Source of the DNA: Sporothrix humicola
Lineage: Eukaryota; Ascomycota; Sordariomycetes; Ophiostomatales; Ophiostomataceae
Length of the DNA stretch: 64,000 nucleotides
Reading direction: 5' to 3'
Assembly (NCBI GenBank): GCA_021396245.1
Contig: WNYE01000121.1
Location: forward strand, 1-64,000
Shown here: piece by piece, positions 30,490 through 42,641 of the stretch
Numbering within the stretch: position 1 is the first letter of the stretch
Layout of the letters: each line of letters begins with the position of its first letter
The notes under the pieces: generated by a model
The model's database searches: none
The model's input: the letters and a program-made list of their open reading frames with translations, nothing else
What the model was told of the DNA's origin: nothing
Translations under genes and position numbers: made by a program

Positions 30490-33400
30490 GTGATGGGAGA
30501 AGAGAAGGAGAGAAGGCGAGAAGGGAAGGAAGGGAGTAACGTAGCCAAGTACATGTACAAGTACCAGTATTGCATTGATCAACTCAAGCTATGAATCAAA
30601 ACATATGACCATTAACTTAGTAGTTCTGCAAACTTACAGTGTGAGCTTAACCTCTGCAACGTGTTTCTCATGCGTCCCGTTTTGGCTCTCTTGCCTCATG
30701 GGGTTTCCCCATTCCTGAGAAACTGACGTGTGACTGAAAGACACCGTGTGCCGTGATCCCGTCTGTCCGTGTATTGATCGTGGAGAGTTCGAAAATACCA
30801 ATAAAAATAATACGATCGAACAGGGCGTAAAAGAACATCTTACCGTCGTAAAGATAAGTACGTCGTAAAGAAAACACCGTGCTCCGTAGTCACTCGTGAC
30901 AAAGCAAGCGCTCCCAATTTATTCTGCACCGTCCACCTTCGGCCCGATGGGCATCCACATCCTGGTCCGCAGGCCCAATTACTAACAATTGTTCCTAAGT
31001 CGTCCGGTGACCCACGCTTTCTATTTCCATTTTCTTACTACCAGCATAAAGGCTGAAGACACGTTCTCTTTTTTTTTTTCTTTTTTCGTCCGCCGTCAAG
31101 CTTTCGCCCAGGCGTGCCCAGACTGCCCAGCCACTATGCCCTGCAAGACTCGACCCAAGCTTTTGCCCAGACTTTGCGACAGGCCTCGCCTTGTCAACAA
31201 CCACAGGGGCGGCGCCTGCTCGGGGCGATCTGGAGCTGGCCGTCTTACATATGGCCGAGAACTGTGCATACAAAATGTAATGGCGGCCGTATTGCTGTCA
31301 ATGTCCCGACAAGAGGCCGCATCTCGAATGGTGCGCCGAAGTCACGATGCGTGGGCATTTCATTTCATTTTTTTCATGAATTGCTTCTACTGTCTGAAAG
31401 ATGGACATTTTTACTCCTTTCCTTCAATGCTGGGCAATTGAAAGCGAGTGATCCGTTTTGCGCTGAAGACTGAGGACTTAGGACAGAGAGGCCGCGTGCG
31501 CCTCCCCACAATGAAGCCGAAAAACTTGCAAAGAATCGTAGTGATCGGAGCCCCGGGAACAATCTGCACATATTTCCGGTGCAGAGCATCACAAACGGTC
31601 GGTAGACACGACCAAAACTTTGGAGGAAAAGTAGACAAATGAACAAAATAGAAATGAAAACAAAGAAAGAAAAAAAGACACGGAAAGACCCTAGAGAGTG
31701 AAATGGCAGAGCATGAGAAGCTTCAACTCCAAATACGCGGAACAATGTCATTGCATTCAACACAGCACAGAGTCGCATTGTATTTCGTCCACACGCCTTG
31801 AAAGGCGCTCTTGAGAATTGAACTCCTCTTGGCGGACTTTTTGTCCTTTCTTAATCATTTGTTTGAATTCTCTTTTTTTTTGGTTCCCTTCCCCTCACAC
31901 CCCGTACATATATTCGTTCTCCATGAATCACAATGACGAACCCCAATCGGGGAACTCGATTTGTGGACCGCAGCCCGCCCGTCCTGAGCTACTGGAACAT
32001 CGGCACACGCATGGCCCTCTCGGCCGTTTTTTTTTTCTTCCCGCTACTCTGACGCCGCATCCAATCCCACGTTGCCATTGTCCTTTTTATATCTTTCGAG
32101 ACCCCCACACACACTCTGCCGGCGTGCAGGAGAACCCGATGCCCGGAAACTGCAAACTCCCATGGGCAAGGTATCGTGCGCGACACGAGTCGCGTCAAAG
32201 AGGAAGGAAAGAAGAACAATCGAAATAAAGATGTGCAAGAATGTAGACATTTCAATGGACGATTTTGTCGGAAATTTGAAGGCATCCAACTCTGCGACAG
32301 GGTCGCCTGCCACGCAATGACCTCGTGGCGATGGAGAATAAATTGGCATGAGACAGCGTTGGATCTTTTAACATGTCTTTTTCTTTTTCTTCTTTTCGTT
32401 TTTTCGCCCTTCTCTAAAACTGCTTTTCTTTCCTTGTCCTGTTTTCTTCCGTTTTCTTTTCAATCGTGTTTTATCGTGGTCGTTCTGTTCTGCAATCGGC
32501 TATCGGCCGCGATCCTCTTCGGACTTATTTTTCGTTTTCGGCCCGTTTCTTGGCTTGCTTGGCTGCGCAACGTCTGGACTTCGCTCTCGCTCTCGACCGT
32601 ATCACTTGAGCTCCAACTGTGTTTGCACAATCCGGAGTAAGATAACGCCGGGATGAAGGGCACTTGCTGTGTTTTGTACAATTTGTGCAGCCGTATTACT
32701 TCCGTGAGGTCTACAACCTCACAATCAGTCAAAATGAGTAGTCTTTTGACCGTATATCCGGTGCAAACTGACGTGGGTGGCTTGCCTAAGAAGACAACTA
32801 GAAGAAGTCGAACAAGGCTTTTCGAACGGAAGAGCGGCATGGGAAGGGTATGCAAAACCCACTGCACGACAAGACCCGTGGCAGTCCCGCCGACACTAAC
32901 TACCAAGCGCCGCGTAGCCCGTAGCCCACCGCACTCCATTGCGCTCCAAACTTTGGCCTAGGATTGGTCTACTCCCGCCGAAAAAATGGCCTTGGGTTCG
33001 GGTCTGCACGACTTTTGTAAGTGTTTTGTGCACAACAACTGGACCAGCGACTTACACGAATGCGCTGGGGACGCCCGTCATAAGAGGGTGTAATTGTTTA
33101 GCAGTGCCAAACGGTCAAGAGCAGAAAGTTTGAGCATTAAGAACTCATAAACAAACGCCCAAAACATCAAAAGATGTGGCAGAATAGAACTGCTAGGGAC
33201 GATCATACTCACAGAAGCCAGGGCCACTGTCTAACAACATGAATGCATCAGACCCGAGCAGGCCATAGGTGCAGCTGTTCTGGGCTTATCATTGACGATC
33301 ATCAGTGCTGTGTTATTCCCAGGACAAAGTGTCGATAGAGCGTCCTCAGGCCCAGACATTTTCATGCCTTCACCCACTTGGAAGAGGGATTGCCGTGGCA

Positions 33401-34559
33401 CGGCATGCTGCCTTCTACCATGTACTCTTTTGACAGTTATCAGACAGCACCCAGTCTCCTCGCCAGTCAGCATTAGCTCTTCTTCCACATCAACACAAGC
33501 ATACCCTGCCCATCAATCCACTGTGGCATTAGCTGCACCCATCCAAGGACGCCACATCCGCGGACCACGATCCGGCGCCGCCATCGTCTAGTCATTTGTC
33601 TCTTGCCTACCCCTTCCTACCCTCCCGTCTCTCATCGTGTGCCACTAGGCCTGACCGGCCGCGGCCATACTTCGGTTGGCCCACCAGGGACGCAGTGGTG
33701 TCCGGCCTTATTCAAAGAGAAGAGGCTGTCTGTTGGTTGTATTGATGCTCCACTCACCACGAGGTTGTCCTCCTCCAATACACCATTGGTCAGTGTCATT
33801 TATCAGGCTGTTCTCTCAAAGAACCCCTGATGTCCCAGGACCGTGGATGCAAACAAGAGGGTAGCCACACGACGTGACTGGCCGATGCTCGCAAGCCTTG
33901 ACCAGAACGACATGTAATATGCAAAGGTAGGCGCACGAAAGGCCTTTCGTTTCTGCACCAGCCCGTTACTCGTATGGATACGAGCACCAACACACCATAT
34001 GACTGGGGCCCATCCTGATCCATCTTTCTGTCGGCGACACTGCGGAGGGACCCCGGCGATGAGTTGCCAGAACTAGACCCCTCGTGGGATGGGGATGGAT
34101 GTGGATGGACGCAGATGGAGTCGAGGAGAGTCTGAGGAGAAATGAGGAGCCGTCCAACATGAGATGGGGAGACATTGGGGACGAATGACACGGAGAACAT
34201 GAGGGGTTCCCCAGCTGGGGAAGAGGCGAGACGAGACGTGACACGACATGTGGACTGTGGACAAGGCCCGACTCGCGTGACAGAAGTTTTTTTCTCTTTT
34301 CTCTGTCTCCAGAAGTCTGGCCGGGCATGGGAGCAAGCGCAGCGCAGAGTCACGGTCCTGCCGTAGCGTGCCAATCCTGTCGTCTAATCGTCGTTGTCGA
34401 CTCTTCTTGAGATAAAAGTCGAGCATCCCCATCCCGACGATCTTTTCGTCTCTTTTTTCTCTCCATCCGCACTCGACATCGACCTCGACATCAAACAACA
34501 CAGGTGTTGACATCCTCCTTCATATCACACCATCTACCTGCTTCGCCAACACCATCGAA
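30490..34559. other. 4-kb gene-free region
   Basis: The longest gap in the window. Frames are short, occur on both strands and show no domain or codon signal. Local poly-T and CT-rich tracts occur (for example 32385-32470). The last 150 bases form the transporter promoter, with GATAAAAG at about 34411 and a CATC-rich leader. A gene with many introns could be missed. Confidence 0.4.
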
Positions 34560-36615
34560 ATGGGCCAGTTCACCGACAAGTCCCAGTCGGCCGTCGGCCG
34601 CTTGGGCGCCGAAAAGCCGCACGGCCTCATGGGCATGATCCGCAACCCGTACGTCTTCATGACCTGTGCCTTTGCCGCGCTAGGCTGTCTCATGTACGGC
34701 TACGACCAGGGCGTCATGTCGTCGGTGCTGGTCATGGAGTCCTTCCAGACGCGCTTCCCCGACCTGCAGGGCTCCACGATCCAGGGCTGGCTGGTGTCGG
34801 CGCTCGAGCTCGGCGCCTGGGCCGGCGCGCTGTTCAACGGCTGGCTCGCCGAGAAGATCTCGCGCAAGTACTCGATGATGGTCGCCGTCATTATTTTCAC
34901 CGTGGGCACGGGCCTGCAGTGCGGCGCCTACAAGAGCGCCGAGCTGTTTGCGGGCCGCGTCATTGGCGGCTTCGGCATTGGCATGTTTTCCATGGTCATC
35001 CCGCTGTACCAGGCCGAGATTGCGCCGCCCGAGTTAAGAGGGTCGCTCGTGTCGCTGCAGCAGCAGTCGATCACCATCGGCACCGCCATTGCCTTTTGGC
35101 TGGACTACGGCTTCCACTTTATCGGCGGCACCTCCTGCAACCCCGAGGGCATCCCCGCCGCCCAGCAGTACGACAACGGCGTGTACAACTACACGCTCGC
35201 CGCGCACCACCACTGCCTCGGCCAAAAGGACGTCTCGTGGCGCTTCCCCTTGGCTCTGCAGCTGCTCCCCGCCTGGATCCTGTTCTTTGGCATGTTCTTC
35301 CTTCCCTTCTCGCCCCGCTGGCTCATGACCAAGCACCGCGACGACGACTGCATCGCCGCTTTGTCCAAGCTGCGCCGCCTCGACGCCAACGACCCCGTCC
35401 TGCGCGCCGAGTACCTCGAGATCAAGGCGTCCGTCCTCTTCGACGAGGAGTCGGAGGCCGAGCTGCGCGCGTCCGGCTCGTTCCTGGGCACGTGGAAGAC
35501 TCTGTTCGCGCCCAACATGTTCCGGCGCGTCATGATCGGCTGCATCATTATGATTTGTCAGCAGTTCACGGGAATCAACGCAGTATTGTTAGTGCCTTTC
35601 CTGCCCTTTCTTTCGTCGTTATTTGCGTTTTCTTTTCATTTGGAGTCGATTTGAAGCGTTTGGAGTGGTTTGCATCGAGTTGGGAAGAGAAGTCGTGATG
35701 CGATGTGGTGTTTTGGTGTAGTGGCGCTAGTGGACCCACTTTTCGCATCGCTCCTTCCTTCACTGCATCGCATCACGACCGCTCCTTCCTCTTCGGCTGC
35801 ACTTCACTCGCTTTTTCCTCTTTTCGCTATTTGCATATTGCATAACACCCTTTTGAATATACAACTAACCGTCATGCAATTACAGATACTACGCTCCCCA
35901 GATTTTCGAGACCTTTGGCTTCACCGACACCACCACCGATCTCCTGGCCACCGGTGTCACGGGCATCTTCCAGATCGTCTTCACGCTGCCCGCCGTTCTC
36001 TTCCTCGACAAGTTTGGCCGCAAGAGCTTCCTGATCGTCGGAGCCGTCGGCATGATGATTTGTCACATCATCGTCGCCGCCATTGACGGTTCCTTTGAGA
36101 CGTCGTGGCCCACCCATCGCAGTGCCGGCTGGGCTTCCATTGTCTTCATCTGGCTGTTCGCCGTCAACTTTGCCTACTCGTGGGGTCCCGTCGCCTGGGT
36201 CCTGACGCAAGAGCTATTCCCGACCTCGATGCGCGCCCGCGGTGTGTCCATCGTCGCCTCCACCAACTGGATGTTCAACTTTATCATCGGCCTCACCACC
36301 AAGGACATGCTCGACTCGATGAAGTACGGCACCTACATCTTCTTTGCCGCCTTTTGTGCCATCGGCGCCCTGTTCGTGTGGTGGTACGTCCCCGAGACCA
36401 AGGACAAGACGCTCGAGGAGCTCGACGTCTACTTTGGCGGCGACGCCTCGGGCATTGCCGCCGCCGACCGCGAGCGCATGGCGCGCATCCACGCGAGCCT
36501 GGGCATCCAGGGCGACGTTACGGACATGGACGCGTACCAGATGGGCACGGCCGACCTCAAGCCGGAGGTGGAGGGTGCGCAGAACATTGAGTCGGTGGAG
36601 GAGAAGACTGCCTAA
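34560..36615 (+). CDS. sugar/H+ symporter (major facilitator superfamily)
   Basis: 585 residues in two exons: 34560-35587 and 35886-36615. The 298-base intron has a GTTAGT donor and a TTACAG acceptor. It rebuilds QQFTGINAVLYYAPQIF, a hallmark of sugar porters. Other family marks are GYDQGVMSSVL in helix 1, GWLAEKISRKY (loop 2-3 signature), GMFSMVIPLYQAEIAPPELRG, LPFSPRWLM before the central loop, DKFGRK (loop 8-9) and VPETKDKTLEELD after helix 12. Twelve membrane helices are expected, in the plasma membrane. By family it imports hexoses or related sugars with protons; the substrate is not readable. The intron is five times longer than others in the window. Confidence 0.92.
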
Positions 36616-37823
36616 GTGTGGTGGTGGGAGAAGGGGGAAGGGGCTTTGTGGCAGGAGAGGAAGGAAGCAGGCTGGGATCACAGGTACGGAGGATACACCA
36701 GATCCTCTCGAGACCACACCGTCCCTCAAGTACATAGCCATTATGGGTGGGAACATACCATAATATCCAGTCTAATTTGTCCATAATACTTAAAATACAT
36801 TCTACTTTGAGCACTACTCTTGAGATACCAACGAGCCCCCCAAAAAGACGCAAATAACGACGAAAGAAAGGGCAGGAAGGCACTAACAGAGCTGTCTTCT
36901 GACATTTAGCCTCCAGAGAACTTGAAATGCCGTAAACGTGACGTATTTTCCTAGTCGATTTCCTCATTTGAGGCGGTATCCTTGAGAAGTCTATCATATA
37001 ACCCATACAGCTTCCGTTTCCCTTGGCAGGATATGCGGTCCAAGCACAAGCATCTGCCAGAGCCAAGACTCATTCAAAAGTCTCCGTGATGTTTTCGAGC
37101 TGTGTCCTTACCATGATCTCGTAATCAGCTCGATGTCGGCGACTTTTTTGCTTCTTTTTGCTTCTTTTTGTCAAAAACACAGTCAAACATTGTCGTCAAT
37201 ACGGCCGCCGTGAACACCGACCTGCCGATGCCCCGCTAAAAACAAGGCCAAGACATGTCGTCGAGAAATTTCAGCCTTGTCTGTGTCTGAGACTCTGAGG
37301 GTGGATGTCTGGGGCTAGTCCGAGAAGAGTAATTTCGGTTTGTTGGCGATAAATCCGATTCCGTGGAACCCACACTTAACTCCAGCACGAATTCCCTTTT
37401 TGGTACTTACAGTGATGTGTAAGTGGGCTTTAGTGGATGAATGCACTGAAGAGCGCTGAAGCTCGCTAAACAACGCTAAACGACAGTGAACATCACGACG
37501 ATGGTCGACCAAGAATACGCAGAAAAACAGTGTAAAAATGCTGTAAAATACGCAAAAATACCCTTGCCTCTCTGAAACCGCTATTTGGAAACTGTTTGTT
37601 CTACTGATAGATCTGCAAACTTTCTGGCCAGCTTTTGAATATAAAAGGAGGCGTCTTCCACGCCCAGAAAGCATCTTGGATATCGTCTCACCAGCATCTG
37701 GAATCATATTCAAGCGTCTGACATCACATCAACCGCCTCCGCTACTACTTAACACTGCGCCCTCACATCACTTTATTTGAACTTCTTACTCTACGTACAC
37801 ATATACACATCCCAATCTTCACC
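36616..37823. other. intergenic region before the SDR gene
   Basis: 3' flank of the transporter and promoter of the dehydrogenase. No gene. Confidence 0.5.
37640..37647 (+). promoter_or_regulatory. TATA box of the SDR gene
   Basis: TATAAAAG lies 184 bases upstream of the start. Confidence 0.5.
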
Positions 37824-38624
37824 ATGTCCAAGATTGTCGTCATCACGGGTGCCAACACGGGCATTGGCTACGAAACCGTCAAGGCCTTGTTGCAAACCGA
37901 CCAGACCACGCCCTACCGCGTGTTCTTGGGCTGCCGCTCCCTCGAAAAGGGCGAGGCGGCGCGCAAGCAGGTTTTGGAAGAGGTCCCGGGCACCAAGAGC
38001 ACCGTCGACCTGCTGCAGGTCGATGTGGCCAGCGACGACTCCATCCAGGCCGCCTTTGATGCCGTGTCCGCCCAGGTCGACCACATTGACGCCCTCGTCA
38101 ACAACGCCGGCCACGCCCTCGACTTTGCTCTGGCTTCGGGCACCATGAGCCGCCGCGACATCTGGAACCAGGACTTTGACATTAACGTGTCGGGCACCGA
38201 CGTCATGACGCACACGTTTGCCCCTCTCCTGATCAAGTCCAAGGAGCCCCGCCTCCTGTTTCTGACGAGCGGCCTGTCGTCCCAGGAAAACATGCGCACC
38301 GCCTACTATGCCGGCCCCGCGCCGTCGGCGGTTGGCTGGCCCAAGACGTACTTTGGCAGCCCGTTTATGTACCGCGCGACCAAGTGCGCGCTCAACATGA
38401 TGATGATCAGCTGGCACTATGTGCTGCTGCCCGACGGCGTCAAGACATTTTCCGTCTCGCCGGGCTTTTTGGCCACCGGCCTCGGCGGCGCCCGCGAAAA
38501 GCTCCTGGCCATGGGCGCGGGGCACCCGTCGCTGGGTGGGCAGCTGATCCAGAAGGTGGTGGCCGGCGAGCGGGACGCCGATGTGGGTCGGGTTGTGAAT
38601 GCCGCCGGCATTCAGCCGTTCTAA
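37824..38624 (+). CDS. short-chain dehydrogenase/reductase
   Basis: 266 residues with no intron, start in CACCATGTCC. The cofactor motif TGANTGIG is at residues 8-15, NNAG at 93-96, a Ser-containing LTSGLSS at 148-153 and the catalytic YRATK with Tyr183 and Lys187. This is a classical SDR of normal length. CRS at 37-39 after the second strand suggests NADPH preference. The substrate is unknown; carbonyl-reductase-like enzymes of this shape are common in fungi. It converges on the secreted DUF8021-like gene, with only 125 bases between stops. Confidence 0.92.
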   Translation: MSKIVVITGANTGIGYETVKALLQTDQTTPYRVFLGCRSLEKGEAARKQVLEEVPGTKSTVDLLQVDVASDDSIQAAFDAVSAQVDHIDALVNNAGHALDFALASGTMSRRDIWNQDFDINVSGTDVMTHTFAPLLIKSKEPRLLFLTSGLSSQENMRTAYYAGPAPSAVGWPKTYFGSPFMYRATKCALNMMMISWHYVLLPDGVKTFSVSPGFLATGLGGAREKLLAMGAGHPSLGGQLIQKVVAGERDADVGRVVNAAGIQPF

Positions 38625-38749
38625 GCATGCGTAGCAGGCAGATAAAGTGGTGGGGGTACACACAGGAATGAACTCGGGAAATAATAGGAACTTTATTTAG
38701 ATATATCTACAATAACAAAAGTCTACCTCTCTGCCTCGCTGCATGGTAC

Positions 38750-39571
38750 TCATCTTCCACAGTTCTTGTTGGTGCACACAGTCAGCTCGTGAATGTAGCG
38801 AATCTTGCCCCCCTCGATCCGGTACAGATTCGTGCTCGGCGTCCCATTGGGCTTGGCCTTGTCGATGAACGGGAAGCTGTTGAAAATGTCGACCGCCCCA
38901 TACATGGGGTCCATAATGTACCGCCGCTTGTCCACCTTGAACGGCTGCGGGAACTGCGGCATCTTGCACGTGTTGCCCGTCTTGCCGGTAGCGGAGCCGC
39001 CCTCGATGCGCGAGCATGTGCTGCCAAAGGGCGGCGACACGGTCCCGTCGCCCCACGAGTCGAGGTACGCGTCGGCCGCCGCCTTGAGGACCGCCCGCGT
39101 GTCCTGCTTGCCGTTGGCAATTGCCGGCCACGACTCGGCCTTGTCAGCCGACAGGTGGCCGGCGGCATTGAACGCCCAGTCGCCAGGGTGGGTCACGACG
39201 GAGTCGATCTCAGTGATTTCGGGGGTGGTCCCTCCTTGAGCAATGTAGATCCTCGCCAAGACCACGTAGGGCGTCTTGTTGGAGGCGGCATTAAACTCGA
39301 TAAAGGCGCCGCATGCTTCGACGTCCAAGAACGTGCGGTTGAAGTCGATGGAGATGGGGCTGGCAAGAATACCTTTCGAGATGTCGAGCGGGGCATCGTT
39401 CTCAATGTAGGAAAAGTTGCTGGCTGCAATGTTGGCCGGGGCCTTTCCAGCGATGGCGCCTGCCAGGTAGGCCGAGGCAGCGGCAGCGAGCACGTCGCGG
39501 GAACAGTCAGCGGCGACCGCTGTGTGGACGGCTAGGCCGGCCAGAGCAAGAAGGGAAGACGCGTGGACCAT
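38750..39571 (-). CDS. secreted DUF8021-like protein
   Basis: 273 residues, one exon. The ATG at 39571 starts a signal peptide (MVHASSLLALAGLAVHTAVA); the upstream in-frame ATG at 39622 lies in leader sequence. Conserved-looking blocks are CSRDVLAAAASAYLAG, a D-I-S-K-G-I-L stretch, DSVVTHPGDWAFNAAG, DTRAVLKAAADAYLDSWG, CSRIEGG, RRYIMDPMYGAVDIF and a final RIEGGKIRYIHELTVC. This order matches fungal secreted proteins I associate with DUF8021. No enzymatic function is established. Six Cys and several sequons fit an extracellular protein. Confidence 0.85.
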   Translation of the reverse strand: MVHASSLLALAGLAVHTAVAADCSRDVLAAAASAYLAGAIAGKAPANIAASNFSYIENDAPLDISKGILASPISIDFNRTFLDVEACGAFIEFNAASNKTPYVVLARIYIAQGGTTPEITEIDSVVTHPGDWAFNAAGHLSADKAESWPAIANGKQDTRAVLKAAADAYLDSWGDGTVSPPFGSTCSRIEGGSATGKTGNTCKMPQFPQPFKVDKRRYIMDPMYGAVDIFNSFPFIDKAKPNGTPSTNLYRIEGGKIRYIHELTVCTNKNCGR

Positions 39572-40426
39572 GTTGGCGATGGCACTTAAGTCGAAAGAAC
39601 GCAGAGAACAAATTCGAAACACCGGTAGAGACTGTTGGGTGAGGAGGAATAGTTTGAAGCTCAGACAGGGAGACCTGAGATAACTTCGAGGAAAAGACCC
39701 CGGCTTGTTGTCTCCGCACAGCTTGGGGCATTTATAAAAATAAAAGTCGAGAGAGGACGTGCAATGGAAGCGGGGAAACAGATTAGATGAGGCGGCTGTT
39801 TGTGGTCGACCGTTTTGCCGTGCTGTCGTTTATTGTTTAATTGATTCGCACCTTGAGATGACGGGAGGAAATATCCCGTCGTATATTTCTCTCCGCAGTG
39901 CCATAACTGCCTACGGTAATTGTAGAGTCAGGACATCGCTTACAGCAGTCAACTTTATCCGTCTCGGCTTCTTAATTGATCCTGTTCCTGCTCTTCGGCA
40001 GAGCTGGACTCCCAGCAAGTCGTCGAATTCACCTGCAGTTGCTCCCTCGAAAGGTCAAATATGACCAAGATACCTTTAAGTAAGCTAAAATAGGACACAA
40101 TTATTTAATAAGTTATCATCAAGTAAATTAAGACGTCACGAGCAACAGGATGCAGGATGCAGGCCCTCCAGAGTGAATGCATTTTGACTGGAGCATGCGT
40201 GTAAGTGAATGAGATTTCCTTGTTAGGACTAGCGTAGTTTGGCGTCCCCTGTCTGTTGACATTCTTATCGCGATAAGAGCTACAGTACCAAACGCGTGCA
40301 ACGCGTGTTTGATCTTACGAAAATCCAGCATCGACGACGACGACGAGGACAGCATCGTCTGCAGCGACAATTACAAGGAAGACAACGAAAAGACATTTGC
40401 CGACCTCCCAAATTATCCCCCCCACG
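39572..40426. other. divergent intergenic region at the start of the accessory region
   Basis: Contains the minus-strand TATA box at 39731 and the upstream region of the Cys/His-rich gene. No gene. Confidence 0.5.
39731..39736 (-). promoter_or_regulatory. TATA box of the DUF8021-like gene
   Basis: TATAAA in gene sense, about 160 bases upstream of the ATG. Confidence 0.45.
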
Positions 40427-41152
40427 ATGGACACAATCCACAATGCCCCGCACGATGTCGCGCACGTCATCCTCGTTGCTCTGTGCTACAACGACAGCGA
40501 CCAGCTCACGAAAGCCCTTAAAATGATCAGGCAGTACGAGAACAGTGCGGGCCAGCGCAAGAATGGCCTAGTTCAGCCTGTGGCGGGGCTAAAGAGGAAA
40601 GCTGACGCAAGTGAGGTCAACGAGGTCAACGAGGTCAACGGGGTCAACGAGGCCAGTGATGCCGGCCTCGCCGGCACGCCCGAGGACCAAACCAAAAAGC
40701 TGCTGGTGTGCCACACGTGCAACGCCATTTTCACTCCCGCAACGCAGCGCGGCCGCTCCGTCTGCCGCTTCCACACCCGCAACCAGTACCCCGAGGAGAT
40801 GGGCCGCTACTTATTCGACGATGAGGAGCACTACCCCGAGCGACGCTACGGCTACCGCGAGGGCTACCGGTGGCTGTGCTGCAGGCGGCCCGTTGTTGAC
40901 GAGACGCTTGGCTGTCGCAAGCGGAACCACCATGTGTCGCTGCAGGAGTATGGCGCCAAGATAAGAAGGAAGGAAGAAAGGAAGCGCGCCAAACGGGCAA
41001 AACGCCTCATAACGATAACGGCACTGACGGCGCCGGACGTGCCCGTCGTTATTAACAGCGACGAGGACGACGACAACGAAAACCTATCTGACGACGTCAG
41101 CGATACACACCCAAGCGAGGATGAGGGCCCTGGTGATGAGGGCGGGAAGTGA
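40427..41152 (+). CDS. Cys/His-rich putative zinc-binding protein, copy A
   Basis: 241 residues from the ATG at 40427, chosen over 40397 because it aligns with copy B. The N-terminus (MDTIHNAPHDVAHVILVAL) is shared with copy B. A VNEVNEVNGVNEA repeat follows. The Cys/His part reads CHTC, then GRSVCRFH about 18 residues later, then WLCCRRP, GCRKRNHH. This gives C-x2-C, C-x2-H, CC and C-x4-HH, enough for two zinc sites. The end is basic (KIRRKEERKRAKRAKR, possible nuclear signal) and then acidic (DEDDDNENL). No signal peptide. Function unknown. Nucleic-acid or protein binding in the nucleus is a guess from the basic and zinc-like parts. Confidence 0.8.
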   Translation: MDTIHNAPHDVAHVILVALCYNDSDQLTKALKMIRQYENSAGQRKNGLVQPVAGLKRKADASEVNEVNEVNGVNEASDAGLAGTPEDQTKKLLVCHTCNAIFTPATQRGRSVCRFHTRNQYPEEMGRYLFDDEEHYPERRYGYREGYRWLCCRRPVVDETLGCRKRNHHVSLQEYGAKIRRKEERKRAKRAKRLITITALTAPDVPVVINSDEDDDNENLSDDVSDTHPSEDEGPGDEGGK

Positions 41153-41888
41153 AGGAAGGATAGCAAAAAGAATGTGGCCAACGGGCCGATATGATGATGA
41201 TGGATTGATACCAAAGGGCAGGTGCTCGTAATTCGCTTAGATGCGAAGATAATGTTTAATACGATGTATAATATTTTATTTTCACTACTTCACAGGCTTT
41301 GAACGGATTGGAAATTTTAAACGAATTTTTTCATCATCTTGGTGATAATGTTCGACGTTTTTGAATAAAAAATGTAACGAAACAAATTTGCTTTTCATCT
41401 TAAAGTTTGCAAGAACAGTTTTTTAAGAAAAAACGAGCCAAATTTGACCAAACTACATGGAAACTATAGAGAAACCGAGTTGTGACCCAATTTGAGTATT
41501 TTGACCTGAAAATGGCAATTAGAACAAGATCGTTTGATTTACAATCCTCTTCTTTTGCGAGAAAAAGGGGTGGAAACGTAGAGTAAACAAACTCCAGCTG
41601 AAGGATGCAAGCCGAAAAGGGTTTAGCGCCAATTAGACACAGCACCAAGCAAGCTGCCGATAAGGATTTACAGGGGCTGCGATAAGAAACAGTACTATAA
41701 TTTAGTGAAGCTAAAGTGCAAACGCGATGCGACGCGACGTGACACGACAAATTTTGTTCGTTTGCATTTCGTTTGCAGCTCGTTTCCGACATCTTTTCAC
41801 GAGCCTCGAAGCAGCATATATACCGCGAGTCGTCGCTATCAGTCGAAAACAAAAACACACACCGACACTCACGCACAACACCGCCAAG
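41153..41888. other. spacer between copies A and B
   Basis: AT-rich around 41260-41420. A TATATA box at 41817 serves copy B. No gene; the long minus-strand frame here is an antisense artefact. Confidence 0.5.
41817..41822 (+). promoter_or_regulatory. TATA box of Cys/His copy B
   Basis: TATATA lies 72 bases before the ATG at 41889. Confidence 0.5.
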
Positions 41889-42641
41889 ATGATGGACTTT
41901 GTCAATGGCATCCCCGACAATGTCGCCCGCACCATCCTCGTGCATCTCTGCCACGACGACCTCCCGACCCGCGAAAGGGCCACCGAAATGATCCGCCAGC
42001 ACATTGACGCGCGCAAGGACATGGCCCACCAGGTCGTCCGGGGCGAGCGCCGCAAGATGCCCGACTACAAAGGAGACCTGATGTCCTGTGGCCAGTGCAA
42101 GGAAATCTTTACCAAAGACACGCAACGAGGCCGCTCCATCTGCCGCTTCCACCCGGGGCAGCGCATCATTGAGGAGGGCGACGAACGCTGAGACGACTAC
42201 CAGGGGGAGATTGCCGACAGCGGCCCCCAATTCGACCCCGAGTTTTTGATTGATGAATCCCCTGAATGGTTCAAGTGGTCTTGTTGCGGCCGCGACGGCG
42301 AGGACGAGGGCTGCCGCAAGCGCAACCACCACGTCTCCGTGCAGTCGTGCTACAAGTTGGATCCCCGCGCGCTGGATGCGCACCGGGCGTGGTTGGCCCG
42401 GCGTGAGAAGGCGCGGGCCATCCTGGCGGAGCCAATGGTGCCGCCGCCCATGAACGATGGCGACTACGGCTCCGACTCGGTGCTCCTCGACCAGGAGAGC
42501 GGGTACGAGTCCGAGGAGAGTGAAAGCGACGACAGTGCCATCGAGGACTATGACTACACGCCGGTGGCGAGTGAGTCAGTGTACGCCGGGCACAGCTACC
42601 AGACGCCGCGGCGGCCACGGAAGCGGGCTCGGCTGGCTTGA
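41889..42641 (+). pseudogene. Cys/His-rich putative zinc-binding protein, copy B, with in-frame TGA
   Basis: The frame starts MMDFVNGIPDNVARTILVHL, matching copy A, and carries CGQC and GRSICRFHPGQR. It then meets TGA at 42189-42191. The same frame stays open afterwards through DDYQGEIADSG, FKWSCCGR, GCRKRNHHVSV, a long helical part and an acidic, Tyr-containing tail to 42641. All zinc ligands of copy A are kept, half on each side of the stop. One base (for example TGG to TGA) explains it. Without the stop the product would be 250 residues. No intron fits. It could be a young pseudogene, an allele or read-through. Confidence 0.75.

Noticed and set aside
29080..30582. 500-codon open frame antisense to the dioxygenase
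   Set aside because: Shadow of a biased coding strand; the sense frame has the iron ligands and signal peptide.
35034..36756. Several minus-strand frames over the sugar transporter
   Set aside because: Antisense shadows; the plus strand has all sugar-porter signatures on both sides of one intron.
41400..42383. 327-codon minus-strand frame
   Set aside because: Its first half is antisense to Cys/His copy B and its second half is AT-rich non-coding DNA. The composition changes abruptly and there is no motif.
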